29,707 bases of DNA. Source: UBA6168 sp041752395 (GTDB lineage Bacteria > Bacteroidota > Bacteroidia > Chitinophagales > Saprospiraceae). This document shows, piece by piece, positions 7,401 through 15,443 of the stretch. The first letter of the stretch is position 1. Every line of letters begins with the position of its first letter. A program made the position numbers and the translations under genes. The stretch is from the NCBI GenBank assembly GCA_041752395.1, contig JBGSWN010000231.1, positions 1 through 29,707 of the forward strand. The letters run 5' to 3'. The notes beneath the pieces are model-generated. The model was given only the letters and a program-made list of their open reading frames with translations, made no database searches and had not been told where the DNA came from.

Positions 7401-9005
7401 AACTTTACTTCCATCCACCCTGAGCAGGATTCCCTCTTTTTTCAGGGTAAAAATGCCTTGTACGACCTAAAAACGAACTTGCTGAAAATCAGTGGGGTAC
7501 CTTATATTATTGCCTCGGATGCCTTTATTTATACAGAAAAAGGCGATGTGGAAGTGCAGGCCGGTGGTATCATCACAGAGCTGACCAATGCTAAAATCGT
7601 TGCAGATACGGTGAACCAATACCACGTCATCAATCGGGCTACTGTTAATGTTTTAGGCAAAAAGGAATACCGTGCGAAGGGTTTTTATGAATACAATATC
7701 GCCGATAAAAAGCAGGAAATCGAGTTTGCCGAAATCGTTGGGACAAGGGTAGGAGAGGGGAACCAACAGACCAAACGTTCCGTCACAAGGGCGACTGGGG
7801 AAATCAATGAGCGCGCCAATTTTTTCATTGACCACAAGACCAAGTTCCAAGGCACCATCACGCTGGAAGCTGATAAACCGAACCTTGGATTCAAAGGTTT
7901 TGCGCAGCTACAATCAGAATCTTTGCCCGTAAAGCACTGGTTCTCCATTGATTGCGAAGGAGATAAAAACGACTTGACAATTGCTTACAAAATTCCGCTG
8001 AACCCAGAAGGTGAGCAGGTTTTTACGGGTCTTTTCCTCAGTAAAGAAACAGCCACTTGTTATCCACGGGTGATGATGCCGCTGTTTTTCCGCAAGGACC
8101 GCCCGATTTTAGCGGTGCAGGGCGTCATGCAGTTCGATGAGAAAAAAGACCAATTTATCTTCTCGGATTCTACCCGATTGTTGAGTGGTGGTGCGATACC
8201 TGGAGGCAGCCAAGTGGTGTACGATAACCCAACTGGCAAGATTGACATGGAGGGTAAATTCATCCTTGGTTCAGCGCTCAAGAATGTAAGTGTGGACGCT
8301 GCTGGTTATGTCAAAACCACGTTTGGTGAAATGGTAACGGATACGGTGTTGGGCACTTCTGCCATGAAATCCGACCTGCAAATGGAAGCGATGATGGGCC
8401 TGAAATTCCCCATTCCTTCGGATTTGATGAAAATCTTGGTTTCGGATTTCAAGTCCAGCACCTTTGATGCCACGCCCATTGTTTACGCCAAAGACATGCC
8501 GTTTTACCGCAAGGTGATTCGTCAGATATTCCCGCTCAATGACGAAATCCAAAATGCGATTGATGGTATCAGCCTGGGCTCTTTAACATTGCCTCAGAAG
8601 TATAACAAGTACACCGCACTCTTCGACAGGGTACCTTTGAACTGGGATTCGGATTACCAAAGCTTTGTTTCCACAAAATCGAAACTGGGCTTGGTGAGCT
8701 TGGATGGTGAAATGCTGAACACCACCGTCAGCGCCTACATCGAAGTGAAAATGCCAACAAACGATGATGACCGGCTCTATATTTACCTCAAATCGCCGAG
8801 CCAGATGTACTATTTCTTTGGCTACAAGCAGGGCATCCTAAACCTCGTTTCCAACAATCCCCGCTTCATGGAGCAATTGCTGAAAATGAAGGACAAGGAC
8901 AGGGTCATCAAATTGGCCGATGGCGAAACCTTTGAAATACAGCCGGTGGAAGAATCAACCGCCTCTGCCTTCCTTAATCGAATCGAAGCTGTCAAAAAAG
9001 ACTGA
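4476..9005 (+). CDS. Giant (1509 aa) exported beta-rich protein of unknown function
   Basis: I chose ATG 4476 because a clean signal peptide follows (MKIWCSLIISFLAFPFLLSA, likely cleaved before QKLEK); an upstream TTG at 4458 would put six residues in front of it. I do not recognise a characterised family. After a helical N-terminal part (to about residue 150), the chain is dominated by short alternating beta-strand-like stretches with repeated KGKG, LKG and 'D-S-I/L' turns, reminiscent of long beta-solenoid or OstA/AsmA-like periplasmic proteins. Residues about 482-524 (RLNPKFGVENINSLLYDLVS, then KGFINYNADDGMVEIKD) break this pattern and resemble a winged-helix segment. No T9SS tail, lipobox or C-terminal membrane anchor is visible, so a periplasmic location is most likely. 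Two residues, V and K, give the last strand before the end (RIEAVKKD). Function unknown. Confidence 0.8.
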   Translation: MKIWCSLIISFLAFPFLLSAQKLEKFSEDTPTFLKEMETLMTASKNPKMEDQYKDFEKTIKSGFYSEVEIMRIRLTGDKMLEQKMSANPYFTAYLDALSLVKKSELGESRFKNWHDVLDGMLGSIENRKLKPFQDFLDFSYGFFEKNALRKSDLGTTWIARASRYDLVLENNSPLIKYDKLDLVASRGKDSIVINSTAGIYDPVAEVWKGKGGIVTWERLGLSKEVYAELTDYEFEAKKSIYSVASVKMHYPLYFGTKAVEGKFEDKLVTSNEATEGSYPRFESNERILELKNIGEGVQLKGGFRLQGITVYGYGDRAERAELKLFNNKHKLVYKGQSELFIVKQEERIVGEGVESSLYFGQDSIYHPSVNVRFEIKARELQLSRGKRGSDRNPFYNSFQQINIDAERMDFELETDSIYIGRRNMGIAKSAVPSVFESLKFFNENDYSRIQNISTTNPIALMKVAYQETGEKTISAEALAKRLNPKFGVENINSLLYDLVSKGFINYNADDGMVEIKDKVLHYAEASQKKVDFDNLRISSETNETNAVMDLKNNSTSINGVTNIEFSQSQKVGIKPYGDNVVMKGNRDMDFHGRVFAGFAVAEGKDFHFSYDKFQIGMDSIRYFDMYLPTGELDKFKNPVAYSIASRIEHANGVLLIDAPANKSGREEIAMFPSMESKKNAYIFYDYKRTQGGVYLRDSFYFELKPFSFNSLDKYTKSDIHFKGKLVSHAIFPDFNESVVVREDTSLGFVTKTPAEGFPAYQGKGKFGGSLDLSNKGLLGQGTVNYLGAKIDANDLVFRPYQMTGSAERFDLEEDRKSAVQVPQVRGFDVNIDWQPYKDSMYVTSKEAPFELFKEGRHTLKGTLILTPGGLKGRGLFDWDKASMTSKLISFGAYSSKSDTTDLKIKAIDADAVALSTSNLNASVDFDKQFGTFKANAEVLTTTLPYNQYVTTFNEFDWDMAKETVTFRAFEGKLGNFTSIHPEQDSLFFQGKNALYDLKTNLLKISGVPYIIASDAFIYTEKGDVEVQAGGIITELTNAKIVADTVNQYHVINRATVNVLGKKEYRAKGFYEYNIADKKQEIEFAEIVGTRVGEGNQQTKRSVTRATGEINERANFFIDHKTKFQGTITLEADKPNLGFKGFAQLQSESLPVKHWFSIDCEGDKNDLTIAYKIPLNPEGEQVFTGLFLSKETATCYPRVMMPLFFRKDRPILAVQGVMQFDEKKDQFIFSDSTRLLSGGAIPGGSQVVYDNPTGKIDMEGKFILGSALKNVSVDAAGYVKTTFGEMVTDTVLGTSAMKSDLQMEAMMGLKFPIPSDLMKILVSDFKSSTFDATPIVYAKDMPFYRKVIRQIFPLNDEIQNAIDGISLGSLTLPQKYNKYTALFDRVPLNWDSDYQSFVSTKSKLGLVSLDGEMLNTTVSAYIEVKMPTNDDDRLYIYLKSPSQMYYFFGYKQGILNLVSNNPRFMEQLLKMKDKDRVIKLADGETFEIQPVEESTASAFLNRIEAVKKD

Positions 9006-9089
9006 TATTAAACATCGCTTTTCATCGGATGCTGCCTGAACTGGTACAGTTTTGGCCTTTCCAGTATCAAGTTTTGTAATGAAAATTTG

Positions 9090-12000
9090 ATGGATAGACC
9101 GGTGATGATAGCATTTTTGCTGGCAGCGATTATTTCCCTTGGAATTAGCGATTATTTTGTCAAAAAACCTTTTGTCGATTCGGGAAACGCTCGTGCTTTG
9201 GTATTTCCTGCTGCGCAAAGTAGCGGTGAATTGGCTACGTCTATCGTATCCGGCAACTCCTTTTCTTCCAGCCCGAATGGCTTGCAAATCATTGATTTCC
9301 AGACAAATAGAACAACCTTTGGTTTTTCAAACTCCAGTTACACCCAGCCCTTCAATCCTAGCCTCGCCAACAAAAAAGTAGCCCTCGGCTGCGATTCCGT
9401 CCAAATTGACATGACGGCAGTGGTAGCTGGCACAAGCGCCAACGATAGCCTCGGTTTCAAAATCAGCTACGGCAATCCTGACAATTCCCCTTCAGCAACT
9501 CAGATTTTTCTTTTTGACAACGGACAAGTCAATTTCAAAGTTGGTAATAATAATTTCAACTGCAACCTGCCCCAAGCCGCCGTCACAGTCAATGCTGTGG
9601 CAGGGGTGAAGACCGTAAATTTCAACCTGCACGCTTGTCTGATTGGTCTTGGGCTTAATCTCCAACCCGGCGATACGGTGAGGTTTTCGGGCAAATTCGT
9701 TGTGAATGCCAATGGCCCAATCACGCCGATGTTCAAGCCTGTCCCCAATCTAAAAGCATTTGCTTACGCCACCCAAAATGGCCTTGCGCTTTCCTGCGAT
9801 ACCTTGTTGGATACCTTCAATTTGGCGAAAAGCCAAGTCATTTTTGATTTCCCCAATACTTTGAACGGCCTACCAGTCGGGTGTAATCAAGGCAAATTGA
9901 CTTGGCGGCTTTTTGTGCCAAACAACGATTTCTCTACCTATTTTGGCAACGAACTCCGACCAGCCACCAAGGTTGATTCCCTGGTTTTTGATTTCGACCC
10001 TGGCTTCCTGACGGCCTTCACGGGCGGGGCGATGGAAGTTTCCATTCCCGGCCATCCCGTTTTTGGGAACAGCTATTTCCCCATTCGACCGCTGTCCGAT
10101 TTCCCCGATGGGCACTACGTTGCCAAGTTTGATACGCTGGCTTTCGTACCTTCTCTGAACCTTGTCCAGACCTACACTTTCGACCTGCGGTTGAATCTGA
10201 AAGCTACTTGCGAAAGTCCTGTCGGCAGCATTTTCAATAGCAATGTTTACGGGATTCAATCCAAAGTAGCCTACACCGATAGGTTCTATGCAAATTTCAT
10301 CGGCAACGGCAGCTGTGTAAATAAGCAAACCGACCAAGCGACCAGCACCGTGGCTTATACCCAACCGCCTAGTTTTAACTTGTCCCCAGCCACTTCTTCC
10401 ACAGCAATTTTGACGGGTGGGACTGCTACTTGGGATTTGAAACTTTGCAATACATCCAGCCAATCAAACTCAGGCATCAACTGGTTTTCGGTGAATGACC
10501 CCAGCGGCCTGCTCACCGTCAATTCGATTACCAATATCACCAACCCCGGCAACCCTGTGGCTTTGACTTTGATGCCATTTGGCCAAAATGTCTTTGTGTT
10601 CACTCCTGGCATCAATGCTGGTCAATGCCTGACGCTACGCATCGTTTCAACAACAAGTAGTTGTGATGATTTGACCTTGGATGCGGCAGCAGGTTGGAAT
10701 TGCGGCAGCTACCCAACTGGCTGGAAACCTTTTGACAATGCGCCATGCAGTAGTGTTTCTTTGCCACTGACTTTGCAAAACAACGGCGTGGCGCCAGTTC
10801 AAATCAATTTTACCAATGTCGAAGCAAGCTGCACTGCGAACGGTGAAACAGTTGCCCTTTCGGGCAATTTGGGCAGTGGAACAACGCTGGCAAATGACAC
10901 CTACCAACTCAGCTTTGTTTGGGATGAAAATGGAGATGGCAATGCTGGGACAAATGAATCGGTTTTAGCTTCGCAAACATTGTTTGGCGTGATTTCACCT
11001 GCTAACTCTTTGATTTTCAATCAAATACTCTCTTTGCAGTCTGCACAAGCTTGTCAAATTTTGCTCCAAGTAGAAATGTCGGGGCCAGGGTTGTGCAATT
11101 CAATCACCGCCCAAATGCCAACGCCGCAATATCAACTTGCGGGCAACGACCGAAGCTTCTGTGATGTCGGAAATACTTACACAACCACGCTGGGAGTTGG
11201 TCAAATCTGCGATACCGCCAATTATAAAATCAGTTGGACGGCCATTGCGCCAGCCAGTATTTCTGATTTGAATGACCCGAATATCGCTGACCCGATTTTG
11301 AGTTTTGACCCCATGAATTATTTGGGCCAAACGCTTGGGTATGTGGCAGCCATCCAAAACCTCGCTTGTGGAACGACCAGTTTTGACACGGTGCAAATCA
11401 TTGTTCCTTCCAGTGCAAATGGCGTTTTTGCGCAGCAACAACTTGATTTACAAGTAGCTGATTGCCAGTCGCTTGCCTTGGTTTGTACGGGGATATCCCC
11501 ACTGCTTTTCCCCAATTTTGTTGTCCTCGACAATGGGCAGCTATACACAGGAAACGTATCGCCATGTGCGGGAGGCTCAAATCTTCAGATAGCTCCCGGC
11601 TTTCATCTACTCATTGCTACGGACACCACACTTGGCTGTGCTGATACCATCAATGTAACGGTGAATTGCACTTCGATTGATACCATTCAAGTGGCATTGC
11701 TTTTGGGGGAAATGGATACCATTTGCCTCGGCTCTGCCGAACTTACGGGGCCAGTTTTTTCCCTCAATAATATTTGTCAAGATGGGCAATACGTTGGTTA
11801 TCAGGTGCTTAATGATAGTTGTTTGGTATTTTCTGGAAACCTGGTTGGCCAAGAAACAGCTTGTTTGGTGGTTTGTGACATCAATGGATTTTGCGACACA
11901 ACGGTTGTATTGACAACCGTTTCTCACCCATTCCCGAATGGGATTTTCGATACTTTGACGCTAACTCAAACCGGTCAGTTTTGCTTTGATGAAAATGACC

Positions 12001-13280
12001 TGAACCTGACCGGCACCTTAAGTTCCATTCAAAATATCTGTTCGGGAGCATCAGGAAATGCAGTCCAATTTTCAGTGGATGACGTCGGATTTTGCGTGGA
12101 TTACACGGCAGTTGGTATCGGGATAGAAACTGCCTGCATCCAGCTTTGTGATGATTTGGGCAATTGCGACACCGTAAACTTGACGGTAACGGTAATCCCT
12201 GGCTCCCTTATCCAAGACACGATTTTTTTGCTTTTGGAAACTGGCAGCTACTGTTTGCCTGTTGGCTGGTTGTCCGGCCCTGCCTTTTCTGTGCAGGATA
12301 TTTGCCCACAAAATCATGGCGATAATGTGAATTTTACGGTGCAAGGTGATTGTATTTTGTACAATGGTTTTGCTGTTGGGGTTGACACAGCTTGTTTTCG
12401 ATTCGAGGATGCCTTCGGGAATGTGGCCTTGGTTGAACTGCAGGTTCATGTTCGGAAAACAAACCCTGATAGTTTCTGCGACACCATTTTCGTTGGGCAA
12501 ACAAAACTCCATTGCCTCGATTTGTCAGAGCTACCTTCTGATTTTGAAAATGGCAGCCTTAAAGAGATTTGCCCCGGAGAAGGCACTGGAAATGTGGAAC
12601 TGACCATCAACCAGACTGGAAGTTGCGTGTATTATGAAGGTATTTCCGAAGGGAGAGACAGCGCTTGCATCGTTTACTGTGATGAACTTGGGTTTTGTGA
12701 CACGTCTTATTTTTGCTTCTTCGTAAAAACCTATTTTGACCCACCAATCCTGCTTCCAGATTCAGTCTCCACCTTGAAAGGCACGCCAGTTGTCATTGAT
12801 TTTTTGGCAAACGACACCATTTACGGCGGCATTGACGACATCTATGTTTTGAAGCCGCCAGTTGGGTCAGTGACCTTGAACTTGGACAATTCCTTCACCT
12901 ATATTCCGAAGGAACCCAACTGCGATTTTTACGATAATTTCACTTATGTGGCCTGCAATCCGAACGGTTGCGATACGACGCAGGTTACCATTTTCGTAAA
13001 TTGCATTGAATTAACGGTATTTACAGCGGTGTCACCGAATAATGACGGGGTAAATGACTTCTTTTACATCGCCAAAATCGAAGAATTTCCAGACAACCAT
13101 CTTTGGGTGTACAATATCTGGGGAAGTTTGGTGTACGAGTCCTTGGCTTACCGCAATAATTGGCCAGGAACTTGGGGCGCAGACACTGACTTACCAGATG
13201 GGACTTACTATTATATTTTGGATTGGAAGGACAACGATGTTAAAATTACACAGAAAGGATTTATTGAGCTATTTCGATAA
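9090..13280 (+). CDS. Large T9SS type B (gliding motility-associated C-terminal) surface protein
   Basis: ATG 9090 gives 1396 aa and a hydrophobic N-terminal segment (MIAFLLAAIISLGIS) that should act as export signal, though no textbook cleavage site follows; a TTG at 9087 is a less likely start. Residues about 30-860 are Thr/Ser/Asn-rich, Cys-containing and beta-rich, as in adhesin-like proteins, with an EF-hand-like DENGDGNAG stretch near 615. From about 863 to 1215 there are four diverged repeats of roughly 88 aa, each with a 'DTI...C...NIC...C...DTAC...' pattern. Residues about 1218-1303 look like a bacterial Ig/cadherin-like domain (VVIDFLANDTIYGG). The last 85 residues (AVSPNNDGVNDFFYI ... 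VYNIWGSLVYE ... LPDGTYYYILDW) are a clear type B T9SS sorting domain. The protein is expected at the cell surface or released. Confidence 0.85.
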   Translation: MDRPVMIAFLLAAIISLGISDYFVKKPFVDSGNARALVFPAAQSSGELATSIVSGNSFSSSPNGLQIIDFQTNRTTFGFSNSSYTQPFNPSLANKKVALGCDSVQIDMTAVVAGTSANDSLGFKISYGNPDNSPSATQIFLFDNGQVNFKVGNNNFNCNLPQAAVTVNAVAGVKTVNFNLHACLIGLGLNLQPGDTVRFSGKFVVNANGPITPMFKPVPNLKAFAYATQNGLALSCDTLLDTFNLAKSQVIFDFPNTLNGLPVGCNQGKLTWRLFVPNNDFSTYFGNELRPATKVDSLVFDFDPGFLTAFTGGAMEVSIPGHPVFGNSYFPIRPLSDFPDGHYVAKFDTLAFVPSLNLVQTYTFDLRLNLKATCESPVGSIFNSNVYGIQSKVAYTDRFYANFIGNGSCVNKQTDQATSTVAYTQPPSFNLSPATSSTAILTGGTATWDLKLCNTSSQSNSGINWFSVNDPSGLLTVNSITNITNPGNPVALTLMPFGQNVFVFTPGINAGQCLTLRIVSTTSSCDDLTLDAAAGWNCGSYPTGWKPFDNAPCSSVSLPLTLQNNGVAPVQINFTNVEASCTANGETVALSGNLGSGTTLANDTYQLSFVWDENGDGNAGTNESVLASQTLFGVISPANSLIFNQILSLQSAQACQILLQVEMSGPGLCNSITAQMPTPQYQLAGNDRSFCDVGNTYTTTLGVGQICDTANYKISWTAIAPASISDLNDPNIADPILSFDPMNYLGQTLGYVAAIQNLACGTTSFDTVQIIVPSSANGVFAQQQLDLQVADCQSLALVCTGISPLLFPNFVVLDNGQLYTGNVSPCAGGSNLQIAPGFHLLIATDTTLGCADTINVTVNCTSIDTIQVALLLGEMDTICLGSAELTGPVFSLNNICQDGQYVGYQVLNDSCLVFSGNLVGQETACLVVCDINGFCDTTVVLTTVSHPFPNGIFDTLTLTQTGQFCFDENDLNLTGTLSSIQNICSGASGNAVQFSVDDVGFCVDYTAVGIGIETACIQLCDDLGNCDTVNLTVTVIPGSLIQDTIFLLLETGSYCLPVGWLSGPAFSVQDICPQNHGDNVNFTVQGDCILYNGFAVGVDTACFRFEDAFGNVALVELQVHVRKTNPDSFCDTIFVGQTKLHCLDLSELPSDFENGSLKEICPGEGTGNVELTINQTGSCVYYEGISEGRDSACIVYCDELGFCDTSYFCFFVKTYFDPPILLPDSVSTLKGTPVVIDFLANDTIYGGIDDIYVLKPPVGSVTLNLDNSFTYIPKEPNCDFYDNFTYVACNPNGCDTTQVTIFVNCIELTVFTAVSPNNDGVNDFFYIAKIEEFPDNHLWVYNIWGSLVYESLAYRNNWPGTWGADTDLPDGTYYYILDWKDNDVKITQKGFIELFR

Positions 13281-13363
13281 ATGTCTCAAAATCAGCTGTT
13301 TACAATCGTTTTGAAACGAATGTTTGGCAATTATTTCTTTGTAAAAAACCGGTACAGAGCACG

Positions 13364-13912
13364 ATGAACTATATAATTTACGATTTAGAAGCGACCTGTT
13401 GGGAGAATCACCCGCCTGAGATGGTGCAGGAAATCATCGAGATAGGAGCCATCAAAATAAATTCTTACGGTGAGGTAGAAAGCGATTTCGATGAGTTCGT
13501 CCGCCCAGTTTTGCACCCCAATCTGACGGATTTTTGTCGCAATTTGACGACCATTGACCAAATCACCATCAATCGGGCAAGCACTTTTCCAGATGTGGTG
13601 GAGGACTTTCAGGATTGGGCAGGTGTATTCGATGGGGAAGATTGTTTGTTCTGTTCGTGGGGGTCATTTGATAAAAGAATGTTGATTCAAGACTCTATTT
13701 TGCACAGCCTTGAAATTGATTGGATAGAACCGTTTCACCTAAACATCCGAAAGGAATACCACGATTTGCGGAAGTGGCGAACCTACAAAGGGCTGAAAAA
13801 AGTGGTGGAGTTGGAAGGATTTGAATTTACGGGAACCTACCACCGAGCGATTTCGGATGCGGAAAACCTGGCCAAAATTTTCATAAAACATATTGACGTT
13901 TGGCGGGTTTGA
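13364..13912 (+). CDS. DEDDh 3'-5' exonuclease, ERI-1/KapD-like
   Basis: The 182-aa protein is a single compact exonuclease domain of the RNase T/DnaQ superfamily. All five catalytic residues of the DEDDh class are visible: D7 and E9 in YDLEATCW, D103 in WGSFDKRML, and H160 plus D165 in TYHRAISDAEN. The DLEATCW start and spacing resemble ERI-1-like 3'-5' exoribonucleases (also annotated KapD, 'inhibitor of KinA', in Bacillus) more than the DNA polymerase III epsilon subunit. It should act on structured or small RNA 3' ends with two metal ions, but the substrate cannot be told from sequence. It has no signal peptide. The next gene begins 122 bp downstream, behind its own promoter candidate. 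Confidence 0.85.
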   Translation: MNYIIYDLEATCWENHPPEMVQEIIEIGAIKINSYGEVESDFDEFVRPVLHPNLTDFCRNLTTIDQITINRASTFPDVVEDFQDWAGVFDGEDCLFCSWGSFDKRMLIQDSILHSLEIDWIEPFHLNIRKEYHDLRKWRTYKGLKKVVELEGFEFTGTYHRAISDAENLAKIFIKHIDVWRV

Positions 13913-13978
13913 TGGGCTGGTACAAAAAGAAACTATATGGATTTGGGGCAGCAATTCACTCTGTTTCCCCGATATACC

Positions 13979-13986
13979 TAACTTTG
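13979..13986 (+). promoter_or_regulatory. Candidate -7 promoter element TAACTTTG
   Basis: TAACTTTG followed by C matches TAnnTTTG and lies 48 bp before the ATG at 14035, a normal leader length. No strong -33 TTTG is seen at the right distance, so this is a partial match. Confidence 0.5.
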
Positions 13987-14034
13987 CAAACCGTTCCGGA
14001 AAACCGGGAATTTCATACACATAAAAATTTAAAA

Positions 14035-14736
14035 ATGAAGAAAATCCTAAATCTTAGTTTGTTGTTCGTGGCATTTTTAGGCATGACAACAAATGCTTTT
14101 GGCCAGAAAAAACTCAAGGAAGGCGTCGTTAAGTTTGAATTGTCCACGGATGGAGAGGATGCTTCTCCAGAAATGGCCATGCTAGGCGGCTCGACCCTGG
14201 ACTTTTATTTTACGGCAGAAAAGCAAAAAATGGTCATGAACATGATGGGTGGAATGATGCAAATCCAAACCATTGTTCCAATCGGAAGCCCAAAAGATGC
14301 TGCTATTTTGATGGACATGCTAGGTCAAAAAATACAGTTGATAGGTTTGAGCGAAGATGACCTCTCCGGCAATTACAACATGATGAACGTGGATGGCATC
14401 AAAAATGTCACTTACGATGAAAAGGACAAAAAGGAAATTTTGGGCTATCCATGCTACAAAGCGTCGGTCAAAATGGACAACGATCTCAATATGACCTATT
14501 ATATTACGGAGAAAATCCAACCACCAACAGGCATGAAAGGCAAAGCTCAGAATGTTGGCCTTAAAGGATACCCGCTTGAAATGATAATTGATACTGGCCA
14601 AGGCATGAAAATGGTTTTCAAAGCCACTGAAGTGTTAAAAGATGTGCCAAAGGAGACGTTTGCTGTGCCGGATGGCTACCAGAAAATGACCATGGAAGAA
14701 TTCACGGAAATGACTGGTGGAATGATGGGCAAATAA
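14035..14736 (+). CDS. Exported Met-rich DUF4412-like protein
   Basis: ATG 14035 (233 aa) is chosen because MKKILNLSLLFVAFLGMTTNAFGQ is a standard signal peptide; the longer in-frame version overlaps the previous gene. The mature protein matches the pattern of DUF4412 proteins of Bacteroidota: a beta-rich domain with KEILGYPCYKASVKMDND in the middle and a C-terminal stretch about what the protein should amount to in the final fold (PLEMIIDTGQGMKMVFKATE). Methionine is unusually frequent and clustered: MVMNMMGGMMQIQ near residue 65 and FTEMTGGMMGK at the C-terminus. That could suit metal (Cu/Ag) binding or simply reflect composition. The role of DUF4412 is unknown. A hairpin terminator follows 20 bp after the stop. 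Confidence 0.7.
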   Translation: MKKILNLSLLFVAFLGMTTNAFGQKKLKEGVVKFELSTDGEDASPEMAMLGGSTLDFYFTAEKQKMVMNMMGGMMQIQTIVPIGSPKDAAILMDMLGQKIQLIGLSEDDLSGNYNMMNVDGIKNVTYDEKDKKEILGYPCYKASVKMDNDLNMTYYITEKIQPPTGMKGKAQNVGLKGYPLEMIIDTGQGMKMVFKATEVLKDVPKETFAVPDGYQKMTMEEFTEMTGGMMGK

Positions 14737-14756
14737 TTCCAATTTGAGGTAAATGA

Positions 14757-14791
14757 AAAGCCTCCTGTGAAATGAATTCGCAGGAGGCTTT
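14757..14791. terminator. Bidirectional hairpin terminator
   Basis: An 11-bp perfect stem, AAAGCCTCCTG (14757-14767) with CAGGAGGCTTT (14781-14791), closes a 13-nt loop. T-rich tracts follow on both strands (TTTCTCTTTT on plus; CTTTTCATTT on minus). It separates the convergent DUF4412-like gene and ndk. Confidence 0.85.
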
Positions 14792-14814
14792 CTCTTTTCA
14801 AAACGACTGTCTGA

Positions 14815-15234
14815 TTAGAACAACTCTACTCCGGCAAAATGGAAAGCGCCTTCAATGGCTGCATTCTCGTCGGAGTCGGAACCGTGAACGGCATTTTCGC
14901 CCATGCTTTTAGCGTATTTTGCACGAAGGGTGCCCGGCTCGGCATTGGCTGGGTTTGTTGCGCCGATGAGCGTACGGAAATCAGCTACGGCATTGTCTTT
15001 TTCGAGAATGGCAGCCACGATTGGACCAGATGACATGAAGTCAACCAATTCGCCATAAAATGGACGTTCAGCATGTACTGCGTAAAATTCGCCCGCTTTG
15101 GCTTTGGTAAGTTGCGTCATTTTGAGGGCAACGATACGGAAGCCAGCAGCTGTGATGTCGTTGAGGATGGCACCGATGTGGCCATCACGAACGCCATCCG
15201 GTTTAATCATGGTCAAAGTCTTATTTCCTGACAT
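14815..15234 (-). CDS. ndk: Nucleoside diphosphate kinase
   Basis: This 139-aa enzyme transfers the gamma-phosphate from ATP to nucleoside diphosphates through a phospho-His intermediate and keeps NTP/dNTP pools balanced in the cytoplasm. Evidence: TMIKPDGVRDG at residues 8-18, and the active-site signature NAVHGSDSDENA with catalytic H117. The length equals that of the family (about 140 aa), with no extra domains. The ATG at 15232-15234 begins MSGNKTLTMIKPD, the usual start. It is transcribed alone; a candidate promoter lies about 105 bp upstream, and the bidirectional terminator at 14757-14791 closes the unit. Confidence 0.97.
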   Translation of the reverse strand: MSGNKTLTMIKPDGVRDGHIGAILNDITAAGFRIVALKMTQLTKAKAGEFYAVHAERPFYGELVDFMSSGPIVAAILEKDNAVADFRTLIGATNPANAEPGTLRAKYAKSMGENAVHGSDSDENAAIEGAFHFAGVELF

Positions 15235-15339
15235 TTTTATTGTTTTTAGAAGTGAATGAGTGAAGCAAGGATTCAGGTTTTTGAAATTAATTCTCTGATT
15301 CTTTACTTAACTCGACCAAACTTTGTTTCAAAACGGGCG

Positions 15340-15347
15340 CAAAACTA
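15340..15347 (-). promoter_or_regulatory. Candidate -7 promoter element TAGTTTTG for ndk
   Basis: Read on the minus strand, TAGTTTTG followed by C fits TAnnTTTG(C). It would give ndk a leader of about 100 nt. The intergenic region 15235-15443 is AT-rich and also has to hold the promoter of the divergent nrnA-like gene, for which I see no clear consensus match. Confidence 0.4.
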
Positions 15348-15443
15348 AACTTTTTCGTCTTTTTGGGTTAAATAATGAGGTTAATTTTGGAATAATTATA
15401 TTTTTTGGGAACTTCGCCCGCCAAATTTTTAGGTAAGCAAGTA

